Made by a program: the position numbers and the translations under genes. Positions 10,101-17,898 of a stretch of 64,000 bases of DNA are shown here, in pieces. The notes under the pieces are model-generated. The model made no database searches. It had not been told where the DNA came from and was given only the letters and a program-made list of their open reading frames with translations. Origin of the DNA: Luteibacter yeojuensis (lineage in GTDB: Bacteria; Pseudomonadota; Gammaproteobacteria; Xanthomonadales; Rhodanobacteraceae); contig NZ_JAAQTL010000001.1 in NCBI RefSeq assembly GCF_011742875.1, positions 1,922,001 through 1,986,000 on the forward strand. The letters are read 5' to 3'. The number at the start of each line of letters is the position of its first letter. The first letter of the stretch is position 1.

Positions 10101-13100
10101 GTAACGGCCGGTCACCGGATGGTCGAAGGTGAAGTCCTCGGTGCCGCCGTTGCTGGTCTCGGCGTGGTACGCGTCCTGAAAGCCCGAGTCGGGGCTGTCC
10201 GAGTACTGGATCTTGTACTCGGCGGCGTGGGCATTCTCCCACTTCAGGACGACACGGTTGAAGGTTCGCGACGAGCCGAGGTCCACCGTGACGAACGCAT
10301 TGTCGTCGCCGATCTTCGAACCCCAACGAGTGGTTTCGTCACCGTCGACAGCCTGCCACGCCGCGGTACCCTGCGGGTTTTCGACTGCGCTGGACAGCGT
10401 CTGCTTCTGTCGGGCCAGGTTAGCGCCCGGGGGAGCAAGCGTGAGCTTGGCCGTGGCCGTGACGGCGGCCGCATCGCCCGTGATGTTGGTCACCGTGACG
10501 CTGTAGCTGCCGACATCGGCCTGCTGCACCGACGGGATGGTGAACGTCGGCTGGTCGTCGCCGACCGGCTGGCCATCGTGCGACCACTTGTAGTGGAACG
10601 GCGAGGTGCCGGCCACGAGCGTGGACACGTCGAACGTCGCCGGCTGGCCCGGATTCGCTCGAACGTCGGCCAGCGCGGCGGTGAACACCGGCGGACGCGC
10701 GGCGTTGACCGTGAGCAGCACCTCGTCGGAGCTCTGCTGGCTGCCGGAGTTGCTGATGAACACCCGGTACTTCCTGCCATTGTCGGCCTGGGTGAGGATC
10801 GGCGTGTCGTAGGTGGGCGCGGTGGCGTTCGGGATGGGCACGCCGTCCTTCATCCACTGGTACTTCACCTTCGGCGAACCGGACGCCACGACGGCGAAGT
10901 GGGCGGTCTGCCCCTCGTCGACGTTCTGCGCGACCGGCTGCGTGCCGATCGTCACCTGGCTGAACGGGAACACGTGCAGCGTCGCGGGAGCCGACGGTGC
11001 ATCAGGACCCTGGCCGTGGACCACCACGCTGTACTTCGCGTTGTTGTCGGCCAGCGTGGTCGCGGGCGTGGTGTAGCTCGCCCCGGTGGCACCCGGGATC
11101 TCCACACCGTTCTTCATCCAGGTGAAGCTCAGCGGCAGCGCGCCGGAAGCCGTGACGGAGAAGTGGCCGGCATCCCCGACGGTTACGCTGTCGTCGATGG
11201 GATCGGCATTGACCGCTGGCTCGCCGGAAGGGGAAGGCGCCTTTGGCACCTGCGCGATCGTGAACGAGGTATGGCCCGTCAACAGGCCCGGTGCCGACGC
11301 GCTCACCGTCACCGTACCCGTCGCGAACTTCGTGCGCAGCGCGATCTTCTGCAGACCGCCCTCGAACTGAAGCTCATGCGAGCCCGGCGAGTGGTAGTAG
11401 TGCATCGGTTCGGCGATGCCGCCGTTCTGGTCCGGGATTTCGCCGGCGCTGTAATCGACGTATTGCTGCGTACCGCCATTGAAGCTGACCAGCGAAGCGC
11501 CGCTGTCGACTTCGAAGTCGACCTTCTGCTTGGCGTCCGGCACGAGCACGCCGTTGGCGTCGACGACCCTGGCCACGATGAAGGCGGCGTCCGAGCCGTT
11601 CGCGGTGATCTGGAAGCGCGTGCCGTCCGGCTTGACGATCGGATCGGTCGTGTTCACCACCTCGAGTTCGATGTGGTGGGCCGGACCGGCCGTGGTCAGC
11701 GTGTCCTCCACGTTCGCCCCGTTGTCGTCGGTGCGCACGTTACCCAGGTTATCGAGGCATTGCGCCACCGCCTTGCCCGACTGCCACGTCACGTTCCAAT
11801 GCACCTGGCCCGGGAGCTTCGTGGTCTTCTGCGCCTTGTCGGCGCCCACGATCTTGCCGGTCAGCTCGTCCGTCGGGCCGTTTTCCAGGCCGTAAGAAGC
11901 TTCGTCGATCGTGTCCCAGGGATTCGGCACCTGGTCGGTACCCTGCTGCACGCCGTTCACCAGCAGGCGAACCTTCGGGCAGTTGCTGAAAGCGTTCACC
12001 TGGATGTCCGCAGGCGTGCCGTCGGCGTTGCCGCGGTTCCAGGTATGCGCCAGCTTCACCACCGGACGCAGGTCGTAAGGCACCCACACCGATTCGTAGA
12101 TGTAGGCCAGCATGCGTGGGAAACGGTTCGCATCGGTCATCGACGCGTTGTTGCCGCGCGCGTTGTGGCGGAAACCCTTGATCGGCGTGCCGTCAGGATG
12201 CGTCGCGATGCTCCCGTCCGGATTGCGCTGGTACGTCCAGTGCGTGGCGTCCTCCAGGCCGTCCACCAGCTCGATGGTTTCTCCCGGGGTATCGGCGAAG
12301 TACCACTGCGCCATGCCGAAGGTGCCGGCCTTGCGGGCCTGCGAGTACGGCACGAGGTAGTTGAGCGCGAAGGCCAGCTCGTAGTCGTACGCTTCGCGCG
12401 TTCCGCCCGGACCCCAGTACTCCGCGCCCCAGGCGGGCTTGTTCGGGTACTCGGTGGAGTGCAGGTAGGTTTCGCAACCCGCCTTCGAACAGCTCAGGAT
12501 GTCACCGTTGGCGGCATTCGGCGTGCGGTCGGCCGCGGCGCGGGGAGCGATATTGTCCCAGCTTCGGGCCATGGCACGCAGTTCCTGCGCGAAGGCCGTG
12601 TTCATCGCGCCGTTGTCGTGCTCCCAGGCCAGGATGGACGGATGGCTGCGGTCGCGGATCACGATGTCGCGATGGACCTCGCGCTTGATCGTCCACATGT
12701 CCGCGCAGGCCTGGTCGCCTGCCGTACAGGCGTTCGCGAAGCCGTTCTCGCCGTCGCCGCTGGGCTGCACGATGAATACGCCAAGCGCGTCGGCCGCCTC
12801 CACGAATTCCGGACTGGAGGGCGAGTGACCGGGCCGCCACAGGTTGCCGCCGTAGGAGGCCATCTGCTTCAGATCGCGCCACTGCTGTTCCTCGGGGACG
12901 GACGAACCAAGACCCGGGTAATCGTAGCGGCCGGAACCGCCCCACATGTACTGCTTCTTGCCGTTGACGTACGGGAAATCCTTGTCCCAGGTGATCGTGC
13001 GGATGCCGAGCGTGCTCTGCTTCGCATCCACCACCACGCCGTCGATGCTGACGGTATGGAAGACCTTGTACAGGTACGGCTTGCCGTCCAGGCTGTTGTT

Positions 13101-14108
13101 CGGATACCAGAGCGTCGGGTTGTTCACCGTCAGCGTTTCGTCGAACACGGGCGTCTCGTCGTGCGGAACGACGTGCGGTGCGAGCGTGGCCTGCCGCTGC
13201 TCCGAAGCGACCTTGTTACCGTTCGCGTCCACGATCTCCGTCACCAGCGTCACGTTCTGCGGCGCGTCGGTCTCGTTGACCACGTTGGTCTCGACGCGGA
13301 TCGTCGCCTGGCTGTGGTCGGCGCTGATCGACTGCGTGCCGACGTAGGTACCCCAGGTGTTCTGGCCGGCGTACACGTTCTCCGGAATGTGCACGAGGTT
13401 GGTCACGTGCAGCTTCACCGGACGGAAGATGCCCGCCTCGGCCTGGCCGAAACGGAAGGAGCCGGAGAAGCCCGGATCCTCGAAGAACCCGCCGCCGCTG
13501 CGGCTTACCTTCACGGCCAGCACGTCGGTGCCGTCGAATTTGAGGTAGGGGGTGAGGTCCACGATGTGCGGCAGGAAGCCGATCACGTGGGTGGCTTCAT
13601 AGTCGGGCTGGCCCGGCTGGTTCAACACGCCCGTACCGCGGATGAACGTGCCGTTGACATAGACACGGTCGCCCGTGTGCGCGCCTTCGAACTCCACCAT
13701 CACCTTCTTGCCGCGATACGACGCGGAATCGGCGAGTCTGGTGCGATACCAGCTGGTTTCGCCATCCAGGCTGCCCTGGCCGCCGCCGGACTCCTGGTTG
13801 ATGAAGGTAGTGAAGTCATTGGCCGCGTGCGGCAGGCCGACGGTGAGCCAGGCGCTGTCGTCGAAATTGACAGCCGCCCCGGCGTCGCCGCTCGGCACCG
13901 GCGCGTAGACCACCGGATCGTTCGGGTTGACGATGGATTGCTTGGTGTATTTCCACGGCTGTGCGCCGAGGTTGATGTCCTGGCGATCCGATTGCGCGAG
14001 CGTGACGGCCTGGGCCGTCGCGGTCACGCCGAGGAACGCCAGGGCAAGCAGGCCGGTCAGCCTGCCCAACCTGGGCGTACTCCGTGGTGATGCGGGATGT
14101 CGCTTCAT
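7143..14108 (-). CDS. Giant secreted multimodular glycosidase: GH2-like domain fused to a C-terminal GH64 beta-1,3-glucanase
   Basis: This 2,321-residue exported protein has a signal peptide at 1-34, ending in AQA. The modules are: GH2 sugar-binding (~40-240); Ig-like (~260-370); GH2 TIM barrel (~370-620) with 'HPSILAW' at 489-495 and 'GAEYW' at 561-565; beta-rich domains (~680-950); Ig-like repeats (~967-1226); F5/8C discoidin domains (~1228-1358, 1628-1755, 1790-1915); a DUF1566-like insert (~1366-1480); an Ig-like domain (~1488-1583); and GH64 (~1935-2321). In the GH64 part E2074 and D2090 have the 16-residue spacing of the catalytic pair in Streptomyces laminaripentaose-producing glucanase. 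The likely role is degradation of beta-1,3-glucan (fungal or oomycete wall, callose, laminarin). The normal GH2 acid/base glutamate is absent. Its own transcription unit ends at a strong terminator. Confidence 0.88.
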   Translation of the reverse strand: MKRHPASPRSTPRLGRLTGLLALAFLGVTATAQAVTLAQSDRQDINLGAQPWKYTKQSIVNPNDPVVYAPVPSGDAGAAVNFDDSAWLTVGLPHAANDFTTFINQESGGGQGSLDGETSWYRTRLADSASYRGKKVMVEFEGAHTGDRVYVNGTFIRGTGVLNQPGQPDYEATHVIGFLPHIVDLTPYLKFDGTDVLAVKVSRSGGGFFEDPGFSGSFRFGQAEAGIFRPVKLHVTNLVHIPENVYAGQNTWGTYVGTQSISADHSQATIRVETNVVNETDAPQNVTLVTEIVDANGNKVASEQRQATLAPHVVPHDETPVFDETLTVNNPTLWYPNNSLDGKPYLYKVFHTVSIDGVVVDAKQSTLGIRTITWDKDFPYVNGKKQYMWGGSGRYDYPGLGSSVPEEQQWRDLKQMASYGGNLWRPGHSPSSPEFVEAADALGVFIVQPSGDGENGFANACTAGDQACADMWTIKREVHRDIVIRDRSHPSILAWEHDNGAMNTAFAQELRAMARSWDNIAPRAAADRTPNAANGDILSCSKAGCETYLHSTEYPNKPAWGAEYWGPGGTREAYDYELAFALNYLVPYSQARKAGTFGMAQWYFADTPGETIELVDGLEDATHWTYQRNPDGSIATHPDGTPIKGFRHNARGNNASMTDANRFPRMLAYIYESVWVPYDLRPVVKLAHTWNRGNADGTPADIQVNAFSNCPKVRLLVNGVQQGTDQVPNPWDTIDEASYGLENGPTDELTGKIVGADKAQKTTKLPGQVHWNVTWQSGKAVAQCLDNLGNVRTDDNGANVEDTLTTAGPAHHIELEVVNTTDPIVKPDGTRFQITANGSDAAFIVARVVDANGVLVPDAKQKVDFEVDSGASLVSFNGGTQQYVDYSAGEIPDQNGGIAEPMHYYHSPGSHELQFEGGLQKIALRTKFATGTVTVSASAPGLLTGHTSFTIAQVPKAPSPSGEPAVNADPIDDSVTVGDAGHFSVTASGALPLSFTWMKNGVEIPGATGASYTTPATTLADNNAKYSVVVHGQGPDAPSAPATLHVFPFSQVTIGTQPVAQNVDEGQTAHFAVVASGSPKVKYQWMKDGVPIPNATAPTYDTPILTQADNGRKYRVFISNSGSQQSSDEVLLTVNAARPPVFTAALADVRANPGQPATFDVSTLVAGTSPFHYKWSHDGQPVGDDQPTFTIPSVQQADVGSYSVTVTNITGDAAAVTATAKLTLAPPGANLARQKQTLSSAVENPQGTAAWQAVDGDETTRWGSKIGDDNAFVTVDLGSSRTFNRVVLKWENAHAAEYKIQYSDSPDSGFQDAYHAETSNGGTEDFTFDHPVTGRYVRMQGIKRATDYGYSLYEFEVYDSAGCCAVTDRYTTVTGSTLVTDTLSGLQWDRTQRGFSDQGAQFTQSKAIAECAKDGMRLPTVDEALAISGQNYSTAAFPGAWTTWTEGQDPTDNQFAFQVNSLGLKTREVAENNPGHVLCVKGTKAIAPLITAQPTSQKAGVGRSAHFTVEATGVGPLSYNWYDVTKDADGGDVESFLSSTADGTYATPALVAANNGARLRVKAISAQGLSTTSDDVMLAVDNSTDGFDPVFGTVPVQQPGNGDGDNGGDNGGGNPPSPGTPGDGNGGVNIAIGATASSSVDPERGDLSPSAAIDGNFDTRWSSAPGIDPADLVVDFGTPKTFDHVIMRWENASSAEYTIDTSDDGTHWNTVKGPVAGKGGVDTQAFAAQTARFVRMNSTRRNTGYGNSMFEFEVYAATATQPQQPVTDQPAQTQPQLPPQPDATVPATGNLALHRTVLASDSENPVAFKPENVNDGDAGTRWSSGFTDDQWIQVDLGAVKTIGKVVLSWENAHALAYRIEVSTDGRTWNLAYDNENSQGGVETVTFPAISAQYVRMSGIKRSSPYGYSLWEMGVYAADANDGTTPPEDPQANDPSQGFDYTTYPGFIGTQLRNTTNGKWRDDQIFVAVIGRDPVTQVFSWVKPDGTVTAASEADNDGPGHLTKNGQNYPNYFFTLAQAKLLKLPKLDSGRIFVSVGEPMYIKILKAADGSIGFAGPNPLNATDPNIGVAYDWYEFTWNDNAIFINTTQVDQFSIPLSLDVYGGDKTRHESSGITQTRAQIFAQYNQEVPAEFQLTEADPIRILAPGKAAFDAGKPQEHYFDDYIDQSWAYYQGHVLEMTIGNKQFEGTVVDGVLTFIHTNWAETHEQGEPEGMLFKVNKPSTQDVLEGKGNLARSNDPWGVEGQLEAQICAAFNRHVMEDTSLWKDPGSFYTQSPANYYSRFWHLHGVNGKAYGFAYDDVSDQSSTLIETQPEHLELGIGW

Positions 14109-14176
14109 TGGGTCTGGATCCCCTGTCTGGGCAACGTACGGAAGACGGCCGGTTTATCGAACGCGCACGCACGCAG

Positions 14177-14199
14177 AGCCGACGCTCGATGCGTCGGCT
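14177..14199. promoter_or_regulatory. Perfect inverted repeat in the leader of the giant glycosidase gene
   Basis: AGCCGACGC (14177-14185), a 5-base loop, then GCGTCGGCT (14191-14199). It lies 68 bases upstream of the start codon. It could be an operator or an mRNA leader hairpin; no T-run follows on either strand, so a terminator is unlikely. Confidence 0.4.
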
Positions 14200-14546
14200 T
14201 TCCGTCGTTACGCGATGAGTGGACTGTTCGCCCTGGTGCCGGTCTGTACGAGCCCCTGCAGGCCTCCCGGGTTCAGCCGTCCATACGCCGTCGCCGCGGA
14301 TCATCCCCTTGCTGGATGACACTCACAATACCAATTCGGGGAACGAAGCCGAAAATTCATACCGCACGTTCGCATTCCGTGATGTGCTTCCGGTTTGAGG
14401 ATCGATGCACACGAAGGGATAGGTTTGGGCAAGACGATCGAGGACATAAAAAGCGTCACTACGGCATCGCGCCTTCCGCGCGCATTCCACGTCACCCGTC
14501 AAAATTGCGACGATCTAAGGATCGTTGCAAACAGGGAAACAACGTC

Positions 14547-14560
14547 AGCGGCTCCTACAA
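14547..14560. repeat. Remnant of one REP arm
   Basis: The sequence AGCGGCTCCTACAA matches the right arm of the palindromic repeat, but the partner arm is missing. It lies ~75 bases beyond the alpha/beta hydrolase stop, in the usual 3' position of this repeat family. Confidence 0.5.
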
Positions 14561-14634
14561 AAGGTGTGGCGGCACCGGCTTTGCCCACCCCTCGCCGTAC
14601 TTCGGTGATCGGAGAGGTGCCGGGGCCGTTGCGG

Positions 14635-15723
14635 TTAGTTGGCGCTGGCCTTTCGCAGCAGGGTGTCGAACGCCGCAGACGTCTGCTCGTCGGTAAAGTT
14701 GCAATGGCCCTCGCCCACGGGATCGAGCACGGTAAGCCACCGCGCGCTTCCCGCCCGCTTGATCTGCTCCGGGTACACCGCATGGAAGCGTGAGGGGATG
14801 GTTTCGTCGAACGCATTCCACTGCATCACGAGCGGGACTTCGATATGGCCCGTCAGGGTGACGTTTCGCCTGGCATAGGCCACCGCCGCCGGTGAGGCGT
14901 CGTAGCGACGCACGCTGCGATTGAACGCGGCATCGTCGCCGAAGCCTTCGTACACGGCTTTTCGATTGTCGACAGGCATGCCGCCCGCACGCTTTTCGAA
15001 TTCGCGGAGCACCATGTAATACAGCGCCAGCGTCGGCAGCGTTTCCGGCTTCTCCTCGAGGCGCCTTGCCAGCACGGCGGCCTCCCCAGGATGCTTTTCG
15101 ACCGCCTTGGCGATGGCCTCGAATTGAATCGCCGGCGGGGCATCGGGCGCGGCCAGATCGGGGATGACACCCGGGATCAACGCATCGAACGCCAGCAGGG
15201 GTGTCACCACGCCCCGGGCCAGCATGTCCGGAGTGGACACTGTCATCCCGCAAGTGATCATCGCGCCCGTATACGCATGGGGATAACGTTCGATGCTTGC
15301 GGCGACTTCCAGCCCTCCCAGCGAAAACCCATAGATATAGGTATGCGCTGGCTGGACATACGTTCGGACAAAGTACTGGCGGAGTCTCTCGGTGTCGGCA
15401 ATCGCGTCGCTCACCGCCCAGCCTTGCGATGCATATTGGCTCTGGGCGACCGCGAATCCTTTCTCGAGGAACACGGGAGTCGCATCCGCGGCAGCCATCG
15501 GCGTCGAGACGGGGGCCCCCACGGGCTGATAGCCATGCATGAGCATGACAAGGTCGCCGTTCCAGTCGGCAGGGACGTCGATACGGTAGAGGGCATTGTG
15601 CAACGTGCCGGTATAGGCGCCCGGGCCGGGCTTTGCGGCATGGGCCGGCCAGGAAGCGAGGACGACGCACATGATCGCGGCCATGCAGCGTCCGGTTGCG
15701 TTGCGCATTGCTGTAGAGGTCAT
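14635..15723 (-). CDS. Exported alpha/beta hydrolase
   Basis: This 362-residue protein has a signal peptide (~1-29, 'VVLASWPAHA-A') and an alpha/beta-hydrolase fold. The nucleophile elbow is 'YGFSLGG' with S134; likely partners are D306 ('NAFDET') and H340 ('GEGHCNF'). An 'LMHGY' oxyanion-hole motif lies near residue 62. The substrate cannot be read from the sequence; an esterase or peptidase is most likely. The start at 15723 is preceded by GGAG at a good distance and gives the signal peptide; the longer frame to 15810 does not. It lies 86 bases downstream of the M56/BlaI pair on the same strand and is probably part of that regulated operon. Confidence 0.8.
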   Translation of the reverse strand: MTSTAMRNATGRCMAAIMCVVLASWPAHAAKPGPGAYTGTLHNALYRIDVPADWNGDLVMLMHGYQPVGAPVSTPMAAADATPVFLEKGFAVAQSQYASQGWAVSDAIADTERLRQYFVRTYVQPAHTYIYGFSLGGLEVAASIERYPHAYTGAMITCGMTVSTPDMLARGVVTPLLAFDALIPGVIPDLAAPDAPPAIQFEAIAKAVEKHPGEAAVLARRLEEKPETLPTLALYYMVLREFEKRAGGMPVDNRKAVYEGFGDDAAFNRSVRRYDASPAAVAYARRNVTLTGHIEVPLVMQWNAFDETIPSRFHAVYPEQIKRAGSARWLTVLDPVGEGHCNFTDEQTSAAFDTLLRKASAN

Positions 15724-15809
15724 TTCATCACTCCGATGGTCGGAACGGGGGCGCAGGGCTGCCCGTGCGGCCCAGGGGGTCGCCGGCGGGTACACGGTGT
15801 GGCCGGGCA

Positions 15810-17399
15810 TCAGACGTCAGGCGGCGAGGCCATGGGCGAGTACCGCACGGCGTTCGCCAGGGTGCCATCTGCATCCACCACCAGCATGATCGTTTCCTCG
15901 CCATTCCTGCGCTTGACGAGGTAGGTATCCGAGCCGAATGCGTTCACCCCGGTGAACGCGTAGGACTGAACCGGCCCGATACGGGCAAGATAGTCTTCAC
16001 GCGCGGCTTTTTGCTGCTGGCGTTGCCAGGCGAGTTCGGGACTCATGCCGGCACCGCTGTCGGGATCGCTGAGAAACAGGCGCAGCGCCTTTTCGCTGCC
16101 GGGAAAAGGCTTCTGCGCCTTGATGCGGACGGCGAGCGCATTCTTGATCCGCTGCGCGGTCGCCTCGTCGATGCGGGGCCGATCGAGCACGACGCGTCCC
16201 GCCTGGGTAGCGACCAGGCGCACGGCGCGCCCGGAGGCATCCGTCACGAAACGGACGGCCAGGGCATCGTTGCCTTGTACCGCGAATCGATCATTACCGA
16301 CGAGAACGAGGTGGAAGGGCCTGGGTGCGGCCATCTGTCCGCTGATGCTGACGGAAAGGCTCCCGTCGGCCCGTGTCACCTCGATGAGCGAAATGGGGCT
16401 GATCTGGAAGAAACCGGTGTAGCGATCCAACGCCTCGGGGCCTGGCGTCACCGAAGATCGCATGCCTGGGCGGATCGCAGCGGGCGGAGCGACCTGCGCC
16501 GCGACCACCGCCATGCCGATCGAAAGGCATAGGAACAGCACGGTGGATGCCCGGACCCACTTGCCGGGCTTGCGCAGCATCTGCCGGATGCGGAGTTCAA
16601 GAAACGAGACGGAATCGCTCATCGCCGGCAGCAGGGGGATATGCGACGACTTCTTCTGGCCGACGTAGAGCAGCGTTTCGCAGTAAGCGGAAACATCGCA
16701 TCCACACTGAAGAACCCGGGCATCGCAGTCCATCTCGATGGCGCGGCGCAGTCGGTGAAACTGCCACCACAGCAACACGTTCCACGGCATCAGCGCCAGC
16801 AGGCCCAACGCGACGCCGATGACAGAAGGGTCGCGGGCGTCCAGGTGGGAGCGCTCGTGGGCCAGCGCATATCCCTGTTGCTCCCGGCTCATCTGGAGAA
16901 GCCACTCGGGCACGACGATTTGCGGACGGATCAAGCCGACGACGGCTGGACCCGTATGGGGTGCGATGCAAACCTGTTCGCCGTACAAGGTCTCCTGGCG
17001 CCAGCCGCGTTTGCGTCGCAACACCCAGACCGCGCCCAGCGAGAGCGTCACCATCATGAGTGCCGATGCGGACACCCACAGGACAACGGCGACGGCATCG
17101 GCGCTGACGGACACCCCATACACCGGCACATCGTCGAGATGGATCTGCGTCAGGGGCGTTCGAATCGACGTCGCGCCGCTCAGCACCAGCGACGCCGCGG
17201 CGTTGCCCCCGGCAAGGCTATCGGGAAGCCGTATCGATGCGCAGGCTGCGAGGATGGGCACCGCCAAGGATCCGAGCATGGACGCGACCCATGGCCATCT
17301 CGTCGGCGCTCCACGACCCTTGGCGGCCCGTTCGGCCATGAATGCAGCCGCGGTCAATGCAAGGGCGACCAGCACGGCATAAAGCATCCAGGCAATCAT
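15810..17399 (-). CDS. M56 family (BlaR1/MecR1-like) membrane metallopeptidase with a non-penicillin-binding C-terminal domain
   Basis: This 529-residue protein has TM helices near 1-20, 38-55, 98-126, 190-208 and 283-302. The zinc site is HERSH (181-185), with E222 in 'IEMDCDARVL' as the probable third ligand. BlaR1 family members sense a signal outside the cell and inactivate the partner BlaI repressor. Here the ~225 residues after the last helix do not show the class D beta-lactamase-like sensor motifs (no SxxK next to a serine sensor). They resemble the DUF3471-type beta-rich tail of some serine hydrolases ('YTGFFQISP...'). The start overlaps the blaI-like stop by 4 bases, so the two are translationally coupled. 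The inducer is unknown. Confidence 0.82.
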   Translation of the reverse strand: MIAWMLYAVLVALALTAAAFMAERAAKGRGAPTRWPWVASMLGSLAVPILAACASIRLPDSLAGGNAAASLVLSGATSIRTPLTQIHLDDVPVYGVSVSADAVAVVLWVSASALMMVTLSLGAVWVLRRKRGWRQETLYGEQVCIAPHTGPAVVGLIRPQIVVPEWLLQMSREQQGYALAHERSHLDARDPSVIGVALGLLALMPWNVLLWWQFHRLRRAIEMDCDARVLQCGCDVSAYCETLLYVGQKKSSHIPLLPAMSDSVSFLELRIRQMLRKPGKWVRASTVLFLCLSIGMAVVAAQVAPPAAIRPGMRSSVTPGPEALDRYTGFFQISPISLIEVTRADGSLSVSISGQMAAPRPFHLVLVGNDRFAVQGNDALAVRFVTDASGRAVRLVATQAGRVVLDRPRIDEATAQRIKNALAVRIKAQKPFPGSEKALRLFLSDPDSGAGMSPELAWQRQQQKAAREDYLARIGPVQSYAFTGVNAFGSDTYLVKRRNGEETIMLVVDADGTLANAVRYSPMASPPDV

Positions 17400-17773
17400 C
17401 GGGGCTCGTCCTCGCCGGAGCGTTCGGCCAGCAGTCGCCGCATGCGCTCGATCTGCTCGGGGCTGAGCTTCTGCTCAGCCACCATGTGCGAAAAAAGCAG
17501 CTCCGCCGAACCCTTGAACAGCTTGTCCGTCAGGTGCTGGATCGCGTTCCGTCGCGCCGCCTTCTGCTTCACGCTGGCGAAATAGCGATGCCCCCGGCCC
17601 TCTTCCTGGTGCCCTACGTAACCTTTGCTCTCGAGAACGCGCAGTACCGTCAGCACCGTGGTGTAAGCCAGCTTGTCGCTCAGGTGCTCGCGAACCTCGG
17701 CGACCAGGCATGGCCCCTGGTCCCAAAGCACCTGCATGACGTCGGCTTCGCGATCGGTCAGTGAGATAGGCAT
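17396..17773 (-). CDS. BlaI/MecI/CopY family transcriptional repressor
   Basis: This 125-residue repressor has the BlaI winged-helix pattern: 'LTDREADVMQVLWDQGPCLVAEV', 'YTTVLTVLRVLESKGYVGHQEEGRGHRYFA', and a C-terminal dimerisation helix region ending in 'LSPEQIERMRRLL'. It is expected to bind the palindrome just upstream and to be cleaved or released through the M56 partner. I chose the ATG at 17773. The ATG at 17788 would leave almost no 5' leader given the promoter at 17804-17832, and it lacks a ribosome site. The hydrolase downstream is the likely structural target gene. Confidence 0.88.
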   Translation of the reverse strand: MPISLTDREADVMQVLWDQGPCLVAEVREHLSDKLAYTTVLTVLRVLESKGYVGHQEEGRGHRYFASVKQKAARRNAIQHLTDKLFKGSAELLFSHMVAEQKLSPEQIERMRRLLAERSGEDEPR

Positions 17774-17789
17774 GTTCCGGGTCCGCATC

Positions 17790-17805
17790 TACTATGAACA
17801 TAGTA
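17790..17805 (-). promoter_or_regulatory. BlaI-type operator
   Basis: A perfect palindrome, TACTATG-AA-CATAGTA, with 7-bp arms and a 2-base spacer. It resembles the TACTA/TAGTA ends of known BlaI/MecI boxes. It overlaps the -10 element and covers the expected transcription start of the blaI-like gene, as expected for autorepression. Confidence 0.75.
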
Positions 17806-17832
17806 ATTACCCGGCCGGGGAACGGAAGTCAA
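17804..17832 (-). promoter_or_regulatory. Sigma-70 promoter of the blaI-like operon
   Basis: On the minus strand TTGACT (17827-17832) is followed, after exactly 17 bases, by TAATTA (17804-17809). This is one of the best sigma-70 matches in the window. The -10 hexamer shares two bases with the palindromic operator. Confidence 0.72.
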
Positions 17833-17852
17833 CTAGGGGAGTAGTAGAGGGG

Positions 17853-17882
17853 CCGTGACCCGGCGTGCGCCGGGGTCACGGG
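17853..17882 (-). terminator. Probable terminator hairpin after tldD
   Basis: GTGACCCGGC...GCCGGGGTCACG forms a strong stem with one bulged base. It begins ~17 bases after the tldD stop and separates the tldD run from the blaI-like operon. The following bases are not a clean T-run, so efficiency is uncertain. Confidence 0.55.
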
Positions 17883-17898
17883 TAGCGCTGAAACGGGG

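Larger units (their letters stand above)
14109..14634. other. 526-base non-coding stretch upstream of the giant glycosidase gene
   Basis: No convincing gene was found. It holds the 5' region of the giant glycosidase (minus strand), a perfect 9-bp inverted repeat at 14177-14199, and a decayed half-copy of the palindromic repeat near 14547-14560, close to the 3' end of the hydrolase gene. On the minus strand a weak candidate -10, TATTGT, lies near 14325-14330. The part from ~14330 to 14540 is less GC-rich than its surroundings, and I see nothing specific in it. Confidence 0.5.

Noticed and set aside
7017..14090. A 2,357-residue open frame antisense to the giant glycosidase
   Set aside because: It has no domain pattern and is rich in Arg, His, Val and Asp in the way expected from the reverse of high-GC codon-biased DNA. 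The opposite strand encodes a well-ordered multidomain protein with a signal peptide.
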